From the NCBI RefSeq assembly GCF_004151245.1, contig NZ_JUIW01000004.1:62001-126000 (forward strand): 64,000 bases of DNA, given 5' to 3'. This document shows, in pieces, positions 1 to 10,100 of the stretch. A program made the position numbers and the translations under genes. Source of the stretch: Flavobacterium beibuense. Lineage in GTDB: Bacteria; Bacteroidota; Bacteroidia; Flavobacteriales; Flavobacteriaceae. Position 1 is the stretch's first letter. Every line of letters starts with the position of its first letter. The notes beneath the pieces are model-generated. The model was given only the letters and a program-made list of their open reading frames with translations, ran no database searches and had not been told where the DNA came from.

Positions 1-2496
1 TCATCTGATTTATATCATGTGGTTTATGAAGGTGATGATTGCGGCAGTTTGACTGAAATGTACTGTAGCGACCCTAACAGTAGTACAAGTGACAATTTTG
101 TAATAGGGAATACCTATAAAGTAAGAGTGTATTCAAAAACTGCTACTCCTAACCAAACTGATTCTTTTGATATTTGTATCGGCACAAGAAATGTATCCAT
201 TAATGTAGATGAGACTACATTTACTGCCGAAGAATTAGTACAAAATGTATTGTTTAGTTCTCCTTGTGCAGTTATCACAAATGTGAGCACTATAACAGGA
301 ACCGATTTTAATCAGCCAAACGGTATAGGCTATTTTAATGCACCGACAGGGTCTGTTTTTCCTTTCCAGGATGGTGTTATTTTAGCGACTACAAGCATAC
401 AGCAGGCAACAACACCTCCGGGAATTGCAGGTGTACAAACTACAGATTGGTTGGGAGATACCGACCTTGAAGCTATTATTGCCGAAGGAGGCAATACAGG
501 TCCTACTTATAATGCCAGTATACTGGAATTTGATTTCCTTGCCTATACTAACGAATTTACTTTCGACTTCCTGTTTACTTCAGATGAATACGGTTCGTTC
601 CAGTGTCGCTTCTCCGATGCGTTTGCGTTTATACTAACAGACTCTGAAGGTAACAGCCAGAACCTTGCAGTAATACCGGGCACAACAATACCTGTTTCGG
701 TAGTTACCATAAGGGACGATGCTTATAATGCAACCTGTGACAGCCAAAACGAACAATATTTCGATCAGTACAACCCTAACAGCCCTTATGCGGCAGCTAT
801 AGGCTTTAGCGGACAAACAGTGCCGTTTACTGCTATTGGACAGGTTGTACCCGGACAGCAGTATCATATTAAGTTTGTAATTGCTGATTATAATGATGCA
901 TTACTTAATTCTGCTGTTTTCCTTGGCGGAGGTAGCTTTGATGTTGGCGGAATCGATTTAGGTGAAGATTTAACAGTTGCAGACGGTAATGCTGTTTGTG
1001 ATATGCAGGCCGTTACACTAAGTGTTGATTTTGACGATCTTTCTCAATTTGAATTTGAATGGCTGTACGACAGTACTCCTGAAGAGGGAGACGACACAAC
1101 ACTTCCTGTTGTAATACCAAACGAAACCGAGGCCACGCTTGAGGCTACACAGCCGGGAAGATATTATGTAAGGGCTACTTACGAAGGTTCTTCATGTTCT
1201 TTAGAAGGCAGCAAACTTGTTGAATTCTACACTCCTGTGGCTGAAACTGTAGGTGCTCCTGTAGACCTTACAGCATGTAATGCAAGTGGGTTTGCAACAT
1301 TTGACTTTACTTCTAATACTGCTCTTATTGAGGCAGGTGTTATTGAAGGTTATGATTCGGCCGACTTTGTGATTTCTTATCACGAATCTGAAACAGCTGC
1401 TCAGGATAACTTAAACCCTATAGGGCCTGAATATGAGAATACGGTTGCAGAGTTACAGCCTATTTATGTAAGGGTAGAGTACACCCCAACGGGCTGTGTA
1501 GCCATCCTTAACTTTAACCTGATCATTCAGGATCTTACACCTGATTTTGATATGGGAGGTGATCGAAACATCTGCGAAGGCACTACCGATGCAGTCATCA
1601 GTCTTGTAGCTAACAACTACAATCCTGAATCACCTGATGTTACTTATGCATGGACTTACAATGACAATGCATTACCTGACACCGGAAGCAGCATAACTAT
1701 AATAGGTGAAGGCACTTATGAGGTTACGGTTAACAACTCAGGTTGTGAGGCTACCCAGTCGGTATTTGTAACAGTTACTCCATTACCAATTGCAGATATA
1801 ATGGAAGATGTTACTTCATGCGACAGCTATATACTACCTGTACTTAGTGATAACAATGCTTATTATACAGGCGCAAACGCAACGGGCGATATACTTACTG
1901 CGGGAACTGAGATAACAACAGATCAGACAATCTATATTTTTACCCAAACTCCGGGAACAGAATGTTCGGATGAAAGCAGCTTTATGGTAAGTGTTGTTAC
2001 TACTCCGATTATTAGTATTACCAGTGGATGTGAAGGCGGAGTTTATACCCTTGAGGTTTCTCTTGATGACAACTATACTGAAGACAAGGTTCTTATTGAA
2101 TGGACAGATGCCAGTGGTGCTATTATCAGTACAGACCTTAAGGCTGTTGCAGAAGAGACTGGTGACTATGTAGTAACAGTAACTCCTCTTAACAGTGCTT
2201 GCTCTACTGTCTTAACAGAGACTGTAGAAAGTATTGCCTGCCAGATACCTCGTGGTATTTCTCCAAACGGCGATGGTATGAACGATGAGTTTGATTTGAC
2301 CGGATTTGGTGTTACCAGAATAAGCATCTTTAACCGTTATGGTAAAGAAGTGTTTAATCAGGACATGTACAACAAAGAATGGCATGGCCAGGATTCAAAC
2401 AACAATAATCTTCCTACAGGTACTTACTTCTATTCTATCCAGTTTAATAATGGCGAAAGCAAAACAGGCTGGGTTTACATCAACAGGGAAAATTAA
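1..2496 (+). CDS. T9SS type B sorting-domain protein, choice-of-anchor L-like (5' partial)
   Basis: The reading frame is open at base 1, so the N-terminus and signal peptide lie outside the window; the GTG at base 19 is only an internal codon. About 830 residues are visible. A region near residues 85-310 resembles the choice-of-anchor L domain, with many Asp, Asn and Gly residues and an FTSDEYG motif. Several Ig/PKD-like repeats with paired Cys follow. The last 85 or so residues form a gliding-motility-type C-terminal domain (ISPNGDGMNDEF, then FNRYGKEVF, then LPTGTYFY), the type B signal for the Bacteroidota type IX secretion system. The protein is therefore probably exported through T9SS and stays at or beyond the cell surface as an adhesin-like protein. 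Its ligand cannot be told from sequence. It converges on the pigment operon, and the two share a terminator. Confidence 0.88.
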   Translation, partial: SSDLYHVVYEGDDCGSLTEMYCSDPNSSTSDNFVIGNTYKVRVYSKTATPNQTDSFDICIGTRNVSINVDETTFTAEELVQNVLFSSPCAVITNVSTITGTDFNQPNGIGYFNAPTGSVFPFQDGVILATTSIQQATTPPGIAGVQTTDWLGDTDLEAIIAEGGNTGPTYNASILEFDFLAYTNEFTFDFLFTSDEYGSFQCRFSDAFAFILTDSEGNSQNLAVIPGTTIPVSVVTIRDDAYNATCDSQNEQYFDQYNPNSPYAAAIGFSGQTVPFTAIGQVVPGQQYHIKFVIADYNDALLNSAVFLGGGSFDVGGIDLGEDLTVADGNAVCDMQAVTLSVDFDDLSQFEFEWLYDSTPEEGDDTTLPVVIPNETEATLEATQPGRYYVRATYEGSSCSLEGSKLVEFYTPVAETVGAPVDLTACNASGFATFDFTSNTALIEAGVIEGYDSADFVISYHESETAAQDNLNPIGPEYENTVAELQPIYVRVEYTPTGCVAILNFNLIIQDLTPDFDMGGDRNICEGTTDAVISLVANNYNPESPDVTYAWTYNDNALPDTGSSITIIGEGTYEVTVNNSGCEATQSVFVTVTPLPIADIMEDVTSCDSYILPVLSDNNAYYTGANATGDILTAGTEITTDQTIYIFTQTPGTECSDESSFMVSVVTTPIISITSGCEGGVYTLEVSLDDNYTEDKVLIEWTDASGAIISTDLKAVAEETGDYVVTVTPLNSACSTVLTETVESIACQIPRGISPNGDGMNDEFDLTGFGVTRISIFNRYGKEVFNQDMYNKEWHGQDSNNNNLPTGTYFYSIQFNNGESKTGWVYINREN

Positions 2497-2576
2497 ACCG
2501 TAGGAGATAGTAAAAATAAAGTAGTCCGCTTACTCCTCCATAATGAGTAAAATAGATTAGTTTTTAGTTAGTAGTT

Positions 2577-2607
2577 AAAAAGCCGTACAAATTGTACGGC
2601 TTTTTTA
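2577..2607. terminator. Bidirectional intrinsic terminator between surface protein and pigment operon
   Basis: A perfect 10-bp stem, AGCCGTACAA (2581-2590) with TTGTACGGCT (2592-2601), is flanked by A-rich sequence on the left and a T run on the right. It can therefore end transcription from both the plus-strand surface-protein gene and the minus-strand biosynthetic operon. Nothing else is visible in the gap 2497-2633. Confidence 0.85.
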
Positions 2608-2633
2608 TTTACTGTAATAAAGAAAATCTAAAC

Positions 2634-3929
2634 CTAATTAGCTCTCTTGTCTATAAAATTTACAGGTTTTCTGCTCATAGGGTTAAACATAACCTTATTA
2701 AGCTCTTCTGCGGTAATAAAAACAATTTTAGGTGTAACCCTTAGCTTAGCCCTAAAATGGTCTTTTATTTGAACCAGTAACTCTTCCGAAGGGCTATCGG
2801 CTACTGCCTTAATAACAATTTCATCGGTACCGAGGTCGTTAGTGGAAATTTCTATAATATGATTTTCTATCTGGGTAAAAGACCGCAGCAAATCAATCAT
2901 GGCCGGCGGATATAAGGTTGTCCCCTTATATTTTATCATTTGCTGTTTCCTTCCTATTACCGGCCCTACCCTAAGCGTGTTTCTTCCACACTCACAAGGT
3001 TCGTGGTGCAGTTGTACAATGTCACCTGTTTTAAAGCGTATAAGAGGCATACCCTCAATACCAAGTGTGGTTACCGTTAATTCCCCGCTCCCTCCTTCTG
3101 TTACGGGATTGTCATTCTCATCCAACACCTCTGCAATAATCAGTTCAGGATGATGGTGGCCTCCGCATGAAAACTCACATTCTGCAAAGGCAGTACTCAT
3201 TTCGGTAGAAGCATAGGTAGAGAACAATTTGATGTTCCACTTATCGGTAATCTTTTTGGAAAGCGTATTCATGGAAAAATCCTGATCACGCAAAGGCTCC
3301 CCTATACATATTGCCCCTTTAATACCACTTGCATTATAATCTATGTCATGCATTTCGGCATACTCAATAAGTTTCAGTAAAAAAGACGGTACGGTTATGA
3401 GGTATGTAGGCTTATATTTTAAAATGGAATCCCATTGTAGTTCAGGTACTCCTGCACCAACACGTATAACACCTGCCTTTATTTTTCTAAGTCCTAAAAA
3501 ATAGGCAAGTCCCGCCATAAAACGCCTGTCAATGGTCGTCATAAGCTGTACAACATCGCCTTCCTTAATTCCCGAACAGATAAAAGATATAGCTTCGTTA
3601 TAGGCAAGCCTGTCCAGATCTTTATCAGTAAGCCCGAAAGTTACTGGTTTACCCGATGTTCCTGAAGTCGTAGTATAGTCGATTATATGTGATTTTGGCA
3701 CACATAAAAAATCATCATTGTATTCCTGCAATTGCTCTTTTGTAGTTAAGGGCAGCTGTTGCAGGTCTTCAAGTGTGTTTATGGTTGTAATGTCTATTCC
3801 TTCTTTTTCAAAAAGCCTTTTGTAGAAAGGAGAATTATCTGCGGCATAGCGTAGTGCTTCACGCAGCTTCTCTTCCTGATGCGCTTTTATCTCCGGCAAC
3901 GATGCCTTTTCTATAGAAGGGATATCCAT
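2634..3929 (-). CDS. AMP-dependent aryl-CoA/ACP ligase (phenylacetate-CoA ligase-like)
   Basis: This 431-residue protein has the layout of PaaK-type adenylate-forming ligases: a Ser/Thr/Gly-rich P-loop at about 85-95 (TTTSGTSGKP), an adenine-binding YASTEM motif near the middle, and RFKTGDIV before the small C-terminal domain. Family knowledge: these enzymes activate an aryl acid as acyl-AMP and pass it to CoA or a carrier protein. Flexirubin clusters need such a ligase to activate 4-coumarate made by the ammonia-lyase. Inference: this is that ligase, and it may load one of the two cluster ACPs. It is the last gene of the operon, one base downstream of the Ntn-hydrolase-like gene. CoA or ACP as acceptor cannot be decided from sequence. 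Confidence 0.85.
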   Translation of the reverse strand: MDIPSIEKASLPEIKAHQEEKLREALRYAADNSPFYKRLFEKEGIDITTINTLEDLQQLPLTTKEQLQEYNDDFLCVPKSHIIDYTTTSGTSGKPVTFGLTDKDLDRLAYNEAISFICSGIKEGDVVQLMTTIDRRFMAGLAYFLGLRKIKAGVIRVGAGVPELQWDSILKYKPTYLITVPSFLLKLIEYAEMHDIDYNASGIKGAICIGEPLRDQDFSMNTLSKKITDKWNIKLFSTYASTEMSTAFAECEFSCGGHHHPELIIAEVLDENDNPVTEGGSGELTVTTLGIEGMPLIRFKTGDIVQLHHEPCECGRNTLRVGPVIGRKQQMIKYKGTTLYPPAMIDLLRSFTQIENHIIEISTNDLGTDEIVIKAVADSPSEELLVQIKDHFRAKLRVTPKIVFITAEELNKVMFNPMSRKPVNFIDKRAN

Positions 3930-3930
3930 A

Positions 3931-5598
3931 TTACTTTAGTCTCCTGTTTAGTTTTTCAATGTATTTTTCAATCTGTATTTTCTCAGGCAGTGTGGTAATT
4001 TCCTTTGTAAGTGCCTTTTCAAATTCTGCACGGGCTGCTGCAAAGTAGCCTTTGTTGTAATAATACAAACCTACTTTATAATACACTCCCCAGTAATCCG
4101 GATTTTCCTGCTGATATGTTCTGATAAAATCCGGAGACAGTTCTCCTTCTGTTTTTATAGCCTTTTCTATCACCCTGTCATTTACCCTGAATTTCTCATA
4201 ATTTTTATAGGCAGTACTATTAACAAAATCATCTTTAGGAATTAGAAGTGAATCTATCCCCATAGACGTTTGACGGTCTAAATGTTCCTTACCAAAAATC
4301 TCATCAAGGTCGTAGGCCACATATGCACCCAGCTGATATGGCCCGGATGATACCCAAGCCAACCTTTGCTCAGGCTTGAATACTACCGAATGGTGTGCCA
4401 ATAGTTGGTTAATCGCTTTTTCATTACCGTAACCCAGCATCAGGTCGTTAAGCCCTTCGCGGTTACGCATAATGGCAGCCGCTTTTACCGGAGTTACTTT
4501 ATCTGTATCATCCAACAGTTCTTTTATCCTGTCGTATCGATACTGCGAATGACTGTTTTTTATGGTGTAATTGTTATTATCATCATCCTTATAGGTATCA
4601 CTCTGAAAATGATTGGAACAAATAAGCTCTGATGTGTTCTCTACCTCATAAACACCAAACTTTAAAGGCGACACCTCTATAAGTACAGCTTTATGATCGT
4701 GTGCACTGCCCACCATAATGGTTTCCGAAACAAAAACCTCCCTGTTCTTCGCTATAGCGACAGCTTCCTCTATGTTTTGTGAATATTGTAATATCTCCCT
4801 TGCCAATAAAGATATAGGTGTTTTTGCCATAAAAGGAATATCCGACTTACCTGAATTTATAGTAACGGTAAGCCCTTTTGTATTCATCCCGGACAATACC
4901 CCAATCATTCCTCCCCAGGTAACCGACATAAAAGGGTATCCTTTATTAGGTTTTACAAAAGATACTATCTTATTTTTGGCAAAATCGTCTCCCGCATAAA
5001 AATCAAGGTTTCTTGCTATTAGCAAAGAGCCGTCTGAAGTTTTATCGTCCCACGCAGCAAAAGAAGTACATCCTACCATGGAAAGGTCATTTAAGGCATG
5101 CCCTATATCGTGTGCCGCATGCAGGTACAGGCTTCTTAAGTAAGGAGGAGCCACATAATCATATTCCTCCGATGCATATCGCGATACTCCGTATATCTCC
5201 GTTTGATATTCATTAGGAACGTGAAGGTAAAGCTTGCGGTTATACCATTTTAAAAATTGCCTAAGTATAGACTGCTTAAACTTTGAAGGGATAATTTCTT
5301 TGATCCTGCCCATAAACACATCTTCCTGATACAGTATCAAATCATGAGATAAAGCTCCGCTTATCAGTCCCCTTTGCAGGGCATCACCTTCCACGTACAT
5401 TTCCCAAAGCCCCTGTTCGTTCTTTAAAAGAAAATTATTGCCACAGGTAAATAAGCTATCGTTATATTTTATAACCTGTGGAACGGTATTGTCGTAGATT
5501 TCCGTTTCAGGTATTTGATGAACCGAATTATATGTGCCGCAGGAAGTCATTTGCAAAGCTGCAAGTGATAACAACAATATATATAAAACGTTCCTCAT
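3931..5598 (-). CDS. C45/acyl-CoA:6-APA acyltransferase-like Ntn hydrolase, lipoprotein
   Basis: The protein (555 residues) begins with a lipoprotein signal: a hydrophobic stretch at 4-16 and a lipobox ending at Cys20 (MTSC), so it is probably anchored in the periplasm or outer membrane. The centre resembles C45-type Ntn acyltransferases or hydrolases. The likely nucleophile is Cys177 (MVGCTSF), followed by the LLIARNLDF element typical of the family. The C-terminal 90 or so residues look like TPR helices. Related proteins hydrolyse or transfer acyl groups through an N-terminal Cys freed by self-cleavage. Between the AMP ligase and the FAD oxidoreductase, it may act on the finished polyene, for example by ester formation or hydrolysis in the periplasm. 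That role is inference; the family call is fairly firm. Confidence 0.75.
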   Translation of the reverse strand: MRNVLYILLLSLAALQMTSCGTYNSVHQIPETEIYDNTVPQVIKYNDSLFTCGNNFLLKNEQGLWEMYVEGDALQRGLISGALSHDLILYQEDVFMGRIKEIIPSKFKQSILRQFLKWYNRKLYLHVPNEYQTEIYGVSRYASEEYDYVAPPYLRSLYLHAAHDIGHALNDLSMVGCTSFAAWDDKTSDGSLLIARNLDFYAGDDFAKNKIVSFVKPNKGYPFMSVTWGGMIGVLSGMNTKGLTVTINSGKSDIPFMAKTPISLLAREILQYSQNIEEAVAIAKNREVFVSETIMVGSAHDHKAVLIEVSPLKFGVYEVENTSELICSNHFQSDTYKDDDNNNYTIKNSHSQYRYDRIKELLDDTDKVTPVKAAAIMRNREGLNDLMLGYGNEKAINQLLAHHSVVFKPEQRLAWVSSGPYQLGAYVAYDLDEIFGKEHLDRQTSMGIDSLLIPKDDFVNSTAYKNYEKFRVNDRVIEKAIKTEGELSPDFIRTYQQENPDYWGVYYKVGLYYYNKGYFAAARAEFEKALTKEITTLPEKIQIEKYIEKLNRRLK

Positions 5599-5601
5599 GT
5601 A

Positions 5602-7125
5602 TTATAAATTAAGTTCGTTGTTTATTTTATTAACCAAATACTCTTTGCCTAATATTTCTGAACAGGTTACTACAGCACCAATAGTTACACCCAATACCCC
5701 ATGCATATTAATACTCTGTCCTGTAAGGTATAAATTCTTAAGCTTTGTTTTGGCTGAGATAAAAGTCTTCATAGGATTATTGGAATCCTTTACATAACCG
5801 TACAGATTCCCATTTTGACCTCCGATATAGTCACGATAAGAAAGCGGGGTAGAGGTATGTACAGATTTTATACAATCTCTTATTCCCGGGAATTTCTTCT
5901 CCACTTCCTTTAAAAACTGTTCTGTTTTTCTTTCCTTAAACTCTTTATAGGCTTCTCCCCTGTCAAACTCTTCTGCAGTGGTATTGTGGGTGTGCTCCCA
6001 TTGCTTTACCTCATTAAAATCCATAAAGGTTATAAGCGTCATGCTATCTGCCCATTCACCCTGCTTTCCGGAAACATTCATGGAGGCCATATAACCTTCC
6101 GGCCACGACTCCTCAGTACATTCCATTGTTTTCCAAACCCTTTTACTATCCTTAAAATGATAGTAGTTATGGTTCATGTATTTAAACGTTTCCGGCTTAA
6201 ATACAATATACAAACTAAATGCCGAACCTACATTTTCAAGGTTTTGAATCCTGCTGTAATACGATTTCCTAAACCTGTCTTCCCCTATCATCTTAAGAGT
6301 CGTTTTAAGCTCTATATTAGAGATAAATATATCTCCAAAAACCTCTTCTCCGGTCTTTATCTTAGCGGAAACCAATTCGTCCCCCTCAAAACCAAATCCT
6401 ATAACCTCTTTGTATTTATAGGTTTCGCCACCGTATTTCTTAAGTTGCTTAATAAGCTGCTTTGTAATTTGGCTCCCTCCGTTTACACAACGCCACGAAC
6501 TTTGCATGTATGAGTTTACAGAAAGTGCATGTACATAAAACGGTGACTTATCTTCTATTCCCGCATATAAAAAGTTAGACCCTGCCAGTACAGCCCTAAG
6601 CTTTTCATTTTGGGTTAGTTCATCAATATATTGTTTTGCGTTTTCAGAAAGTATAGCGCTATCATAACCTTCCTGTCTGTTTTGCAGATTGTATAGCGGA
6701 AAAGAATCGCAGGTTTCAACAAGCTTATTACAGTAAGCCTTAAGGTTTTCCTCTTCCTCAGGGAAAAACTTTACCAACTGCTTTACAAAATTATCATATC
6801 CCTGTGCATGCGGATACTCCTGCTCATCATCATCAAAAGATATAATATCATAGGCATCCTCATCCATTTTTTTAAGTTTAAGGTCATCTATTATACCTAT
6901 GTACTTAAAATAGTTATATAGGTTTTGCCCTTTATCAAGCCCTCCTATATAATGGATACCCGTGTCAAAAATAGTTTTATCGCGTACAAATGTTTGCAGA
7001 TTACCTCCAAACTGGTTGTTCTTTTCAAGCACACAAACACTATAGCCTTCTTTGGCTAAAATAATGGAAGATACCAAACCTCCCAGTCCGCTGCCTATAA
7101 TTACAACATCATATTTTTTTTTCAC
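5602..7125 (-). CDS. FAD-dependent phytoene desaturase/retinol saturase-like oxidoreductase
   Basis: This 507-residue protein has an N-terminal dinucleotide-binding fold with GSGLGG at 11-16 and a Glu ending the second strand (LEKN). A C-terminal TGQSINMHGVLG segment is typical of the carotenoid desaturase, isomerase and retinol saturase group, and the length is normal. In flexirubin-type clusters such a flavoprotein could change polyene unsaturation or geometry, or oxidise the resorcinol part; the substrate is not known here. The start is GTG at 7125, four bases after the stop of the MMPL gene; no better in-frame ATG exists nearby. It is followed by the Ntn-type lipoprotein gene with a 3-base gap. 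Confidence 0.85.
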   Translation of the reverse strand: MKKKYDVVIIGSGLGGLVSSIILAKEGYSVCVLEKNNQFGGNLQTFVRDKTIFDTGIHYIGGLDKGQNLYNYFKYIGIIDDLKLKKMDEDAYDIISFDDDEQEYPHAQGYDNFVKQLVKFFPEEEENLKAYCNKLVETCDSFPLYNLQNRQEGYDSAILSENAKQYIDELTQNEKLRAVLAGSNFLYAGIEDKSPFYVHALSVNSYMQSSWRCVNGGSQITKQLIKQLKKYGGETYKYKEVIGFGFEGDELVSAKIKTGEEVFGDIFISNIELKTTLKMIGEDRFRKSYYSRIQNLENVGSAFSLYIVFKPETFKYMNHNYYHFKDSKRVWKTMECTEESWPEGYMASMNVSGKQGEWADSMTLITFMDFNEVKQWEHTHNTTAEEFDRGEAYKEFKERKTEQFLKEVEKKFPGIRDCIKSVHTSTPLSYRDYIGGQNGNLYGYVKDSNNPMKTFISAKTKLKNLYLTGQSINMHGVLGVTIGAVVTCSEILGKEYLVNKINNELNL

Positions 7126-7129
7126 CTGC

Positions 7130-10100
7130 TTATATCCTCCTTAAAATTATAAAATCTTCGCCCTCTGCCATTGTCTCAAAACCATTATAACTTACATCTG
7201 TCTGTATTACTGTCAAAATTATATATTCTGCTTTTTCAAATAAAGCAACGGGAACATTATCTGCATTAGCATCAACCAATATAACAGTATAATTTATATT
7301 TTTTGCCTCTTCTAACGACTCTAAATATTTAATACTTCTTATTTTATTGATATAGTTTGTTTTAGCAACCTCCCTTTTTTCCTCATCAGCTATAAAACTA
7401 TATATTTTTCTTTGTGGTTGCTGTAGGGCCAAAAGCACACTGGTTTCACCAAAATCATTGGCTAAATGCAACACAGTACTTTTCGTTCCAATAAAAGGGT
7501 TTATAATATGATATGTACCGGCTACTTCATTAAAATGTTGCTTAACTGCTTTTACAATATCAAACTCCTTATAGGCAAAGCTTTGCATCAACTTATCTTT
7601 AAAATAATAAGGCTCTTCAATTTCCGTTCGCATTTGTGCAAACTGTTCTTTATAATATGTCCCTATTTTCTTGGTACGCTCAGTATAATTTGATCCAAAT
7701 ATTGTATCGTCAGCCTTTATTCTTTCAAGTATTTTAAGGGTAATACTACCGTTATTGATAATAAAATCTCCTTTAGGCAATACTTCAGAATTACCATGTA
7801 TTAATATAGGTACTATATCCAGCCCAAACTCTTCGGCAAGATAAAATGCTCCTTTATGAAAACGCTGTATATGATTATCTTTCGATCGGGTACCTTCCGG
7901 GAATACTACCAATGAATAGCCTTCTTCCACTTTTTTGCGAAGGTGCTCTACTCCGCCTTCAAGCCCTTGTGAAACGGGATAGAATCCTGCTAACTTAACA
8001 CCAATACCAAAAACAGGGGAGTTATATACCCAGTCACTCACCAGATAAATAAGTTTTGGGCTAAGCATACCTACAGCAAGTATATCAAGGAAAGACGTAT
8101 GGTTTGCAATTATAACCGCAGGCTTATCAAAAGTCTCATTATGCGGGTTAAGTACGGTTTTCTTTGTAAACGGATTTGTATACAGTACCGATTTCATGAA
8201 TTTAGACATCAGGTACCTAAATGCCCTCATTTTCCATGCTTTTCTTGCGGGCAGCACATTAACAAAAATAAGGCTGAACAGCGACAGAAGGAAACCTCCA
8301 AGTCCGTAATAAATAAATGATGCTACAGAATGCAGGGTCCTTCTTAAACCTAAAGGTGCTTTTCCTTTGTTTACCCTGTGAGTAAGGAAGAACCTGAATA
8401 TTATAGGATAGAATATAAATGTAATGATAAGCGCCGCAAAAACCCCGATAAGGGAAACTGACGAAATAGATTTTAAGGCAGGATGTGAAGCAAATATCAA
8501 TGCACCTATACCCAAAACCGTAGTTAATGCCGCCAATAGTATAGATGCCCTATAGGTTGCCATTTCATTCTTTCCGGTACTGTACTCCTTTTGCAGGGCA
8601 CTGGTCATGAAAATACTGAAATCCACTCCATGCCCAAAAACAAGTGTACATACTATGGTACTGAATATATTGAACTTAATATCAAACATACCCATTATAC
8701 CTGCCGTAACGATACCCGTAACGGCTATAGGTATACTGCTTATAAGTACCAGCTCTATCCTCCTGAAGAACATAAACAATATGATCAATATTGCTATAAA
8801 GGAATAGTTGATAAGCGAATTAAAATCGTCTTTTAACCCTCCTAAAAAGGTTTCATTCATTTGTTGCCTGTCAATAATTACAACCTTAGGCATTTTAGAA
8901 AGTTCTTTTACAACCGCGTCCCTTTGCTCATCTGCCACCTTAACCACATTAAAAAGTGTATAGAACCCGTTCTTTTCGGCTATAAACTCGTTAAGGTATA
9001 GTGTCTTTACATCAAGGTATTCCTGCAGGCTTACAGTTTTGAAATCGCTATTTAATAGGCTGTAAAACTTATCGTAAGCATTGGGTTTAAAACCCAGTTT
9101 TGACCCTTCGTCAATTAATCCCGCCTCTACAAACTGCCTGCGTTGCGGTGTCCAGAAAGCATTCCATTTTGCAATCTTTTCTTTTTGCTCCTTTTCCGAA
9201 AGCACCACTCCGCCAACCGAACTGTAGCTTAAAAGATTATTGTTGTTTTTATCAGCCAACAGCCTGTTGTAAAGAACATTGTTGTTTTGCAGCAGTTCTT
9301 CGGGAGAATTACCATAAACGGCTACATACAAAGATTTTGACGTAAGGTTTGTTGCACTTTCAAGGTGCTTCTCTGCCTGTTGTATTTCGGCAGGCACATA
9401 GTTTAACTGTGATAAATCACCATCATAAGTAACTCTATTAAAGGTAAACAGGCTCGCTATTATAACAACAACACTTATTCCTATAAGCAGTTTATTATTA
9501 TCAAATGAAAAGCCTGCCAGTTTATCCAGCAATGTATTGTGCTCTATATTTTTACCCTGTTTAGGTTTATAAAGATGCGGAATTATAAGTAATGAGAAAA
9601 ATGACGTTACCACTACACTTACCGCTGCAAAAATACCCAGATCCTGCAAAGCCCCTGAGTTTACAAAAAGCAGGCACATAAATGCCACCGCCGTAGTGGT
9701 ACTACTCATTATAAGCGGTTTGGTTATATCCTTATACAGTCCGTTTATATCACTGTTATGCCTGTGGTGTGTTAATATATGCAGGGCATAATCTATAGTT
9801 ACCCCAAGCAGGATAGCACCTATACTTAAAGAAATGGCAGAAATGGTCCCTCTAAGGAAGTAAAGCAGGGCTACTGCAAATACTACCCCGAAAATAGTAG
9901 GAACCAAAATAATAAACGGAATAAGGAAACGCCTGTAATATACCATAAGTAACAGCATAAGCAGCGATATCGCAATAAATGTTGTGGTTCTTATATCACT
10001 CTTTATCTGTTTGGCATTGGCCACCGCAATATTGGTAGCGCCAAAATATTCTATTGTTGCCGTTTTCTCAAAAGTGGTATTAAGCGATGCTTTAATAGCA

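Noticed and set aside
5986..6513. 175-residue plus-strand open frame opposite the FAD oxidoreductase
   Set aside because: It lies fully inside a well-supported gene, has no domain pattern, and is a mirror frame of that gene.
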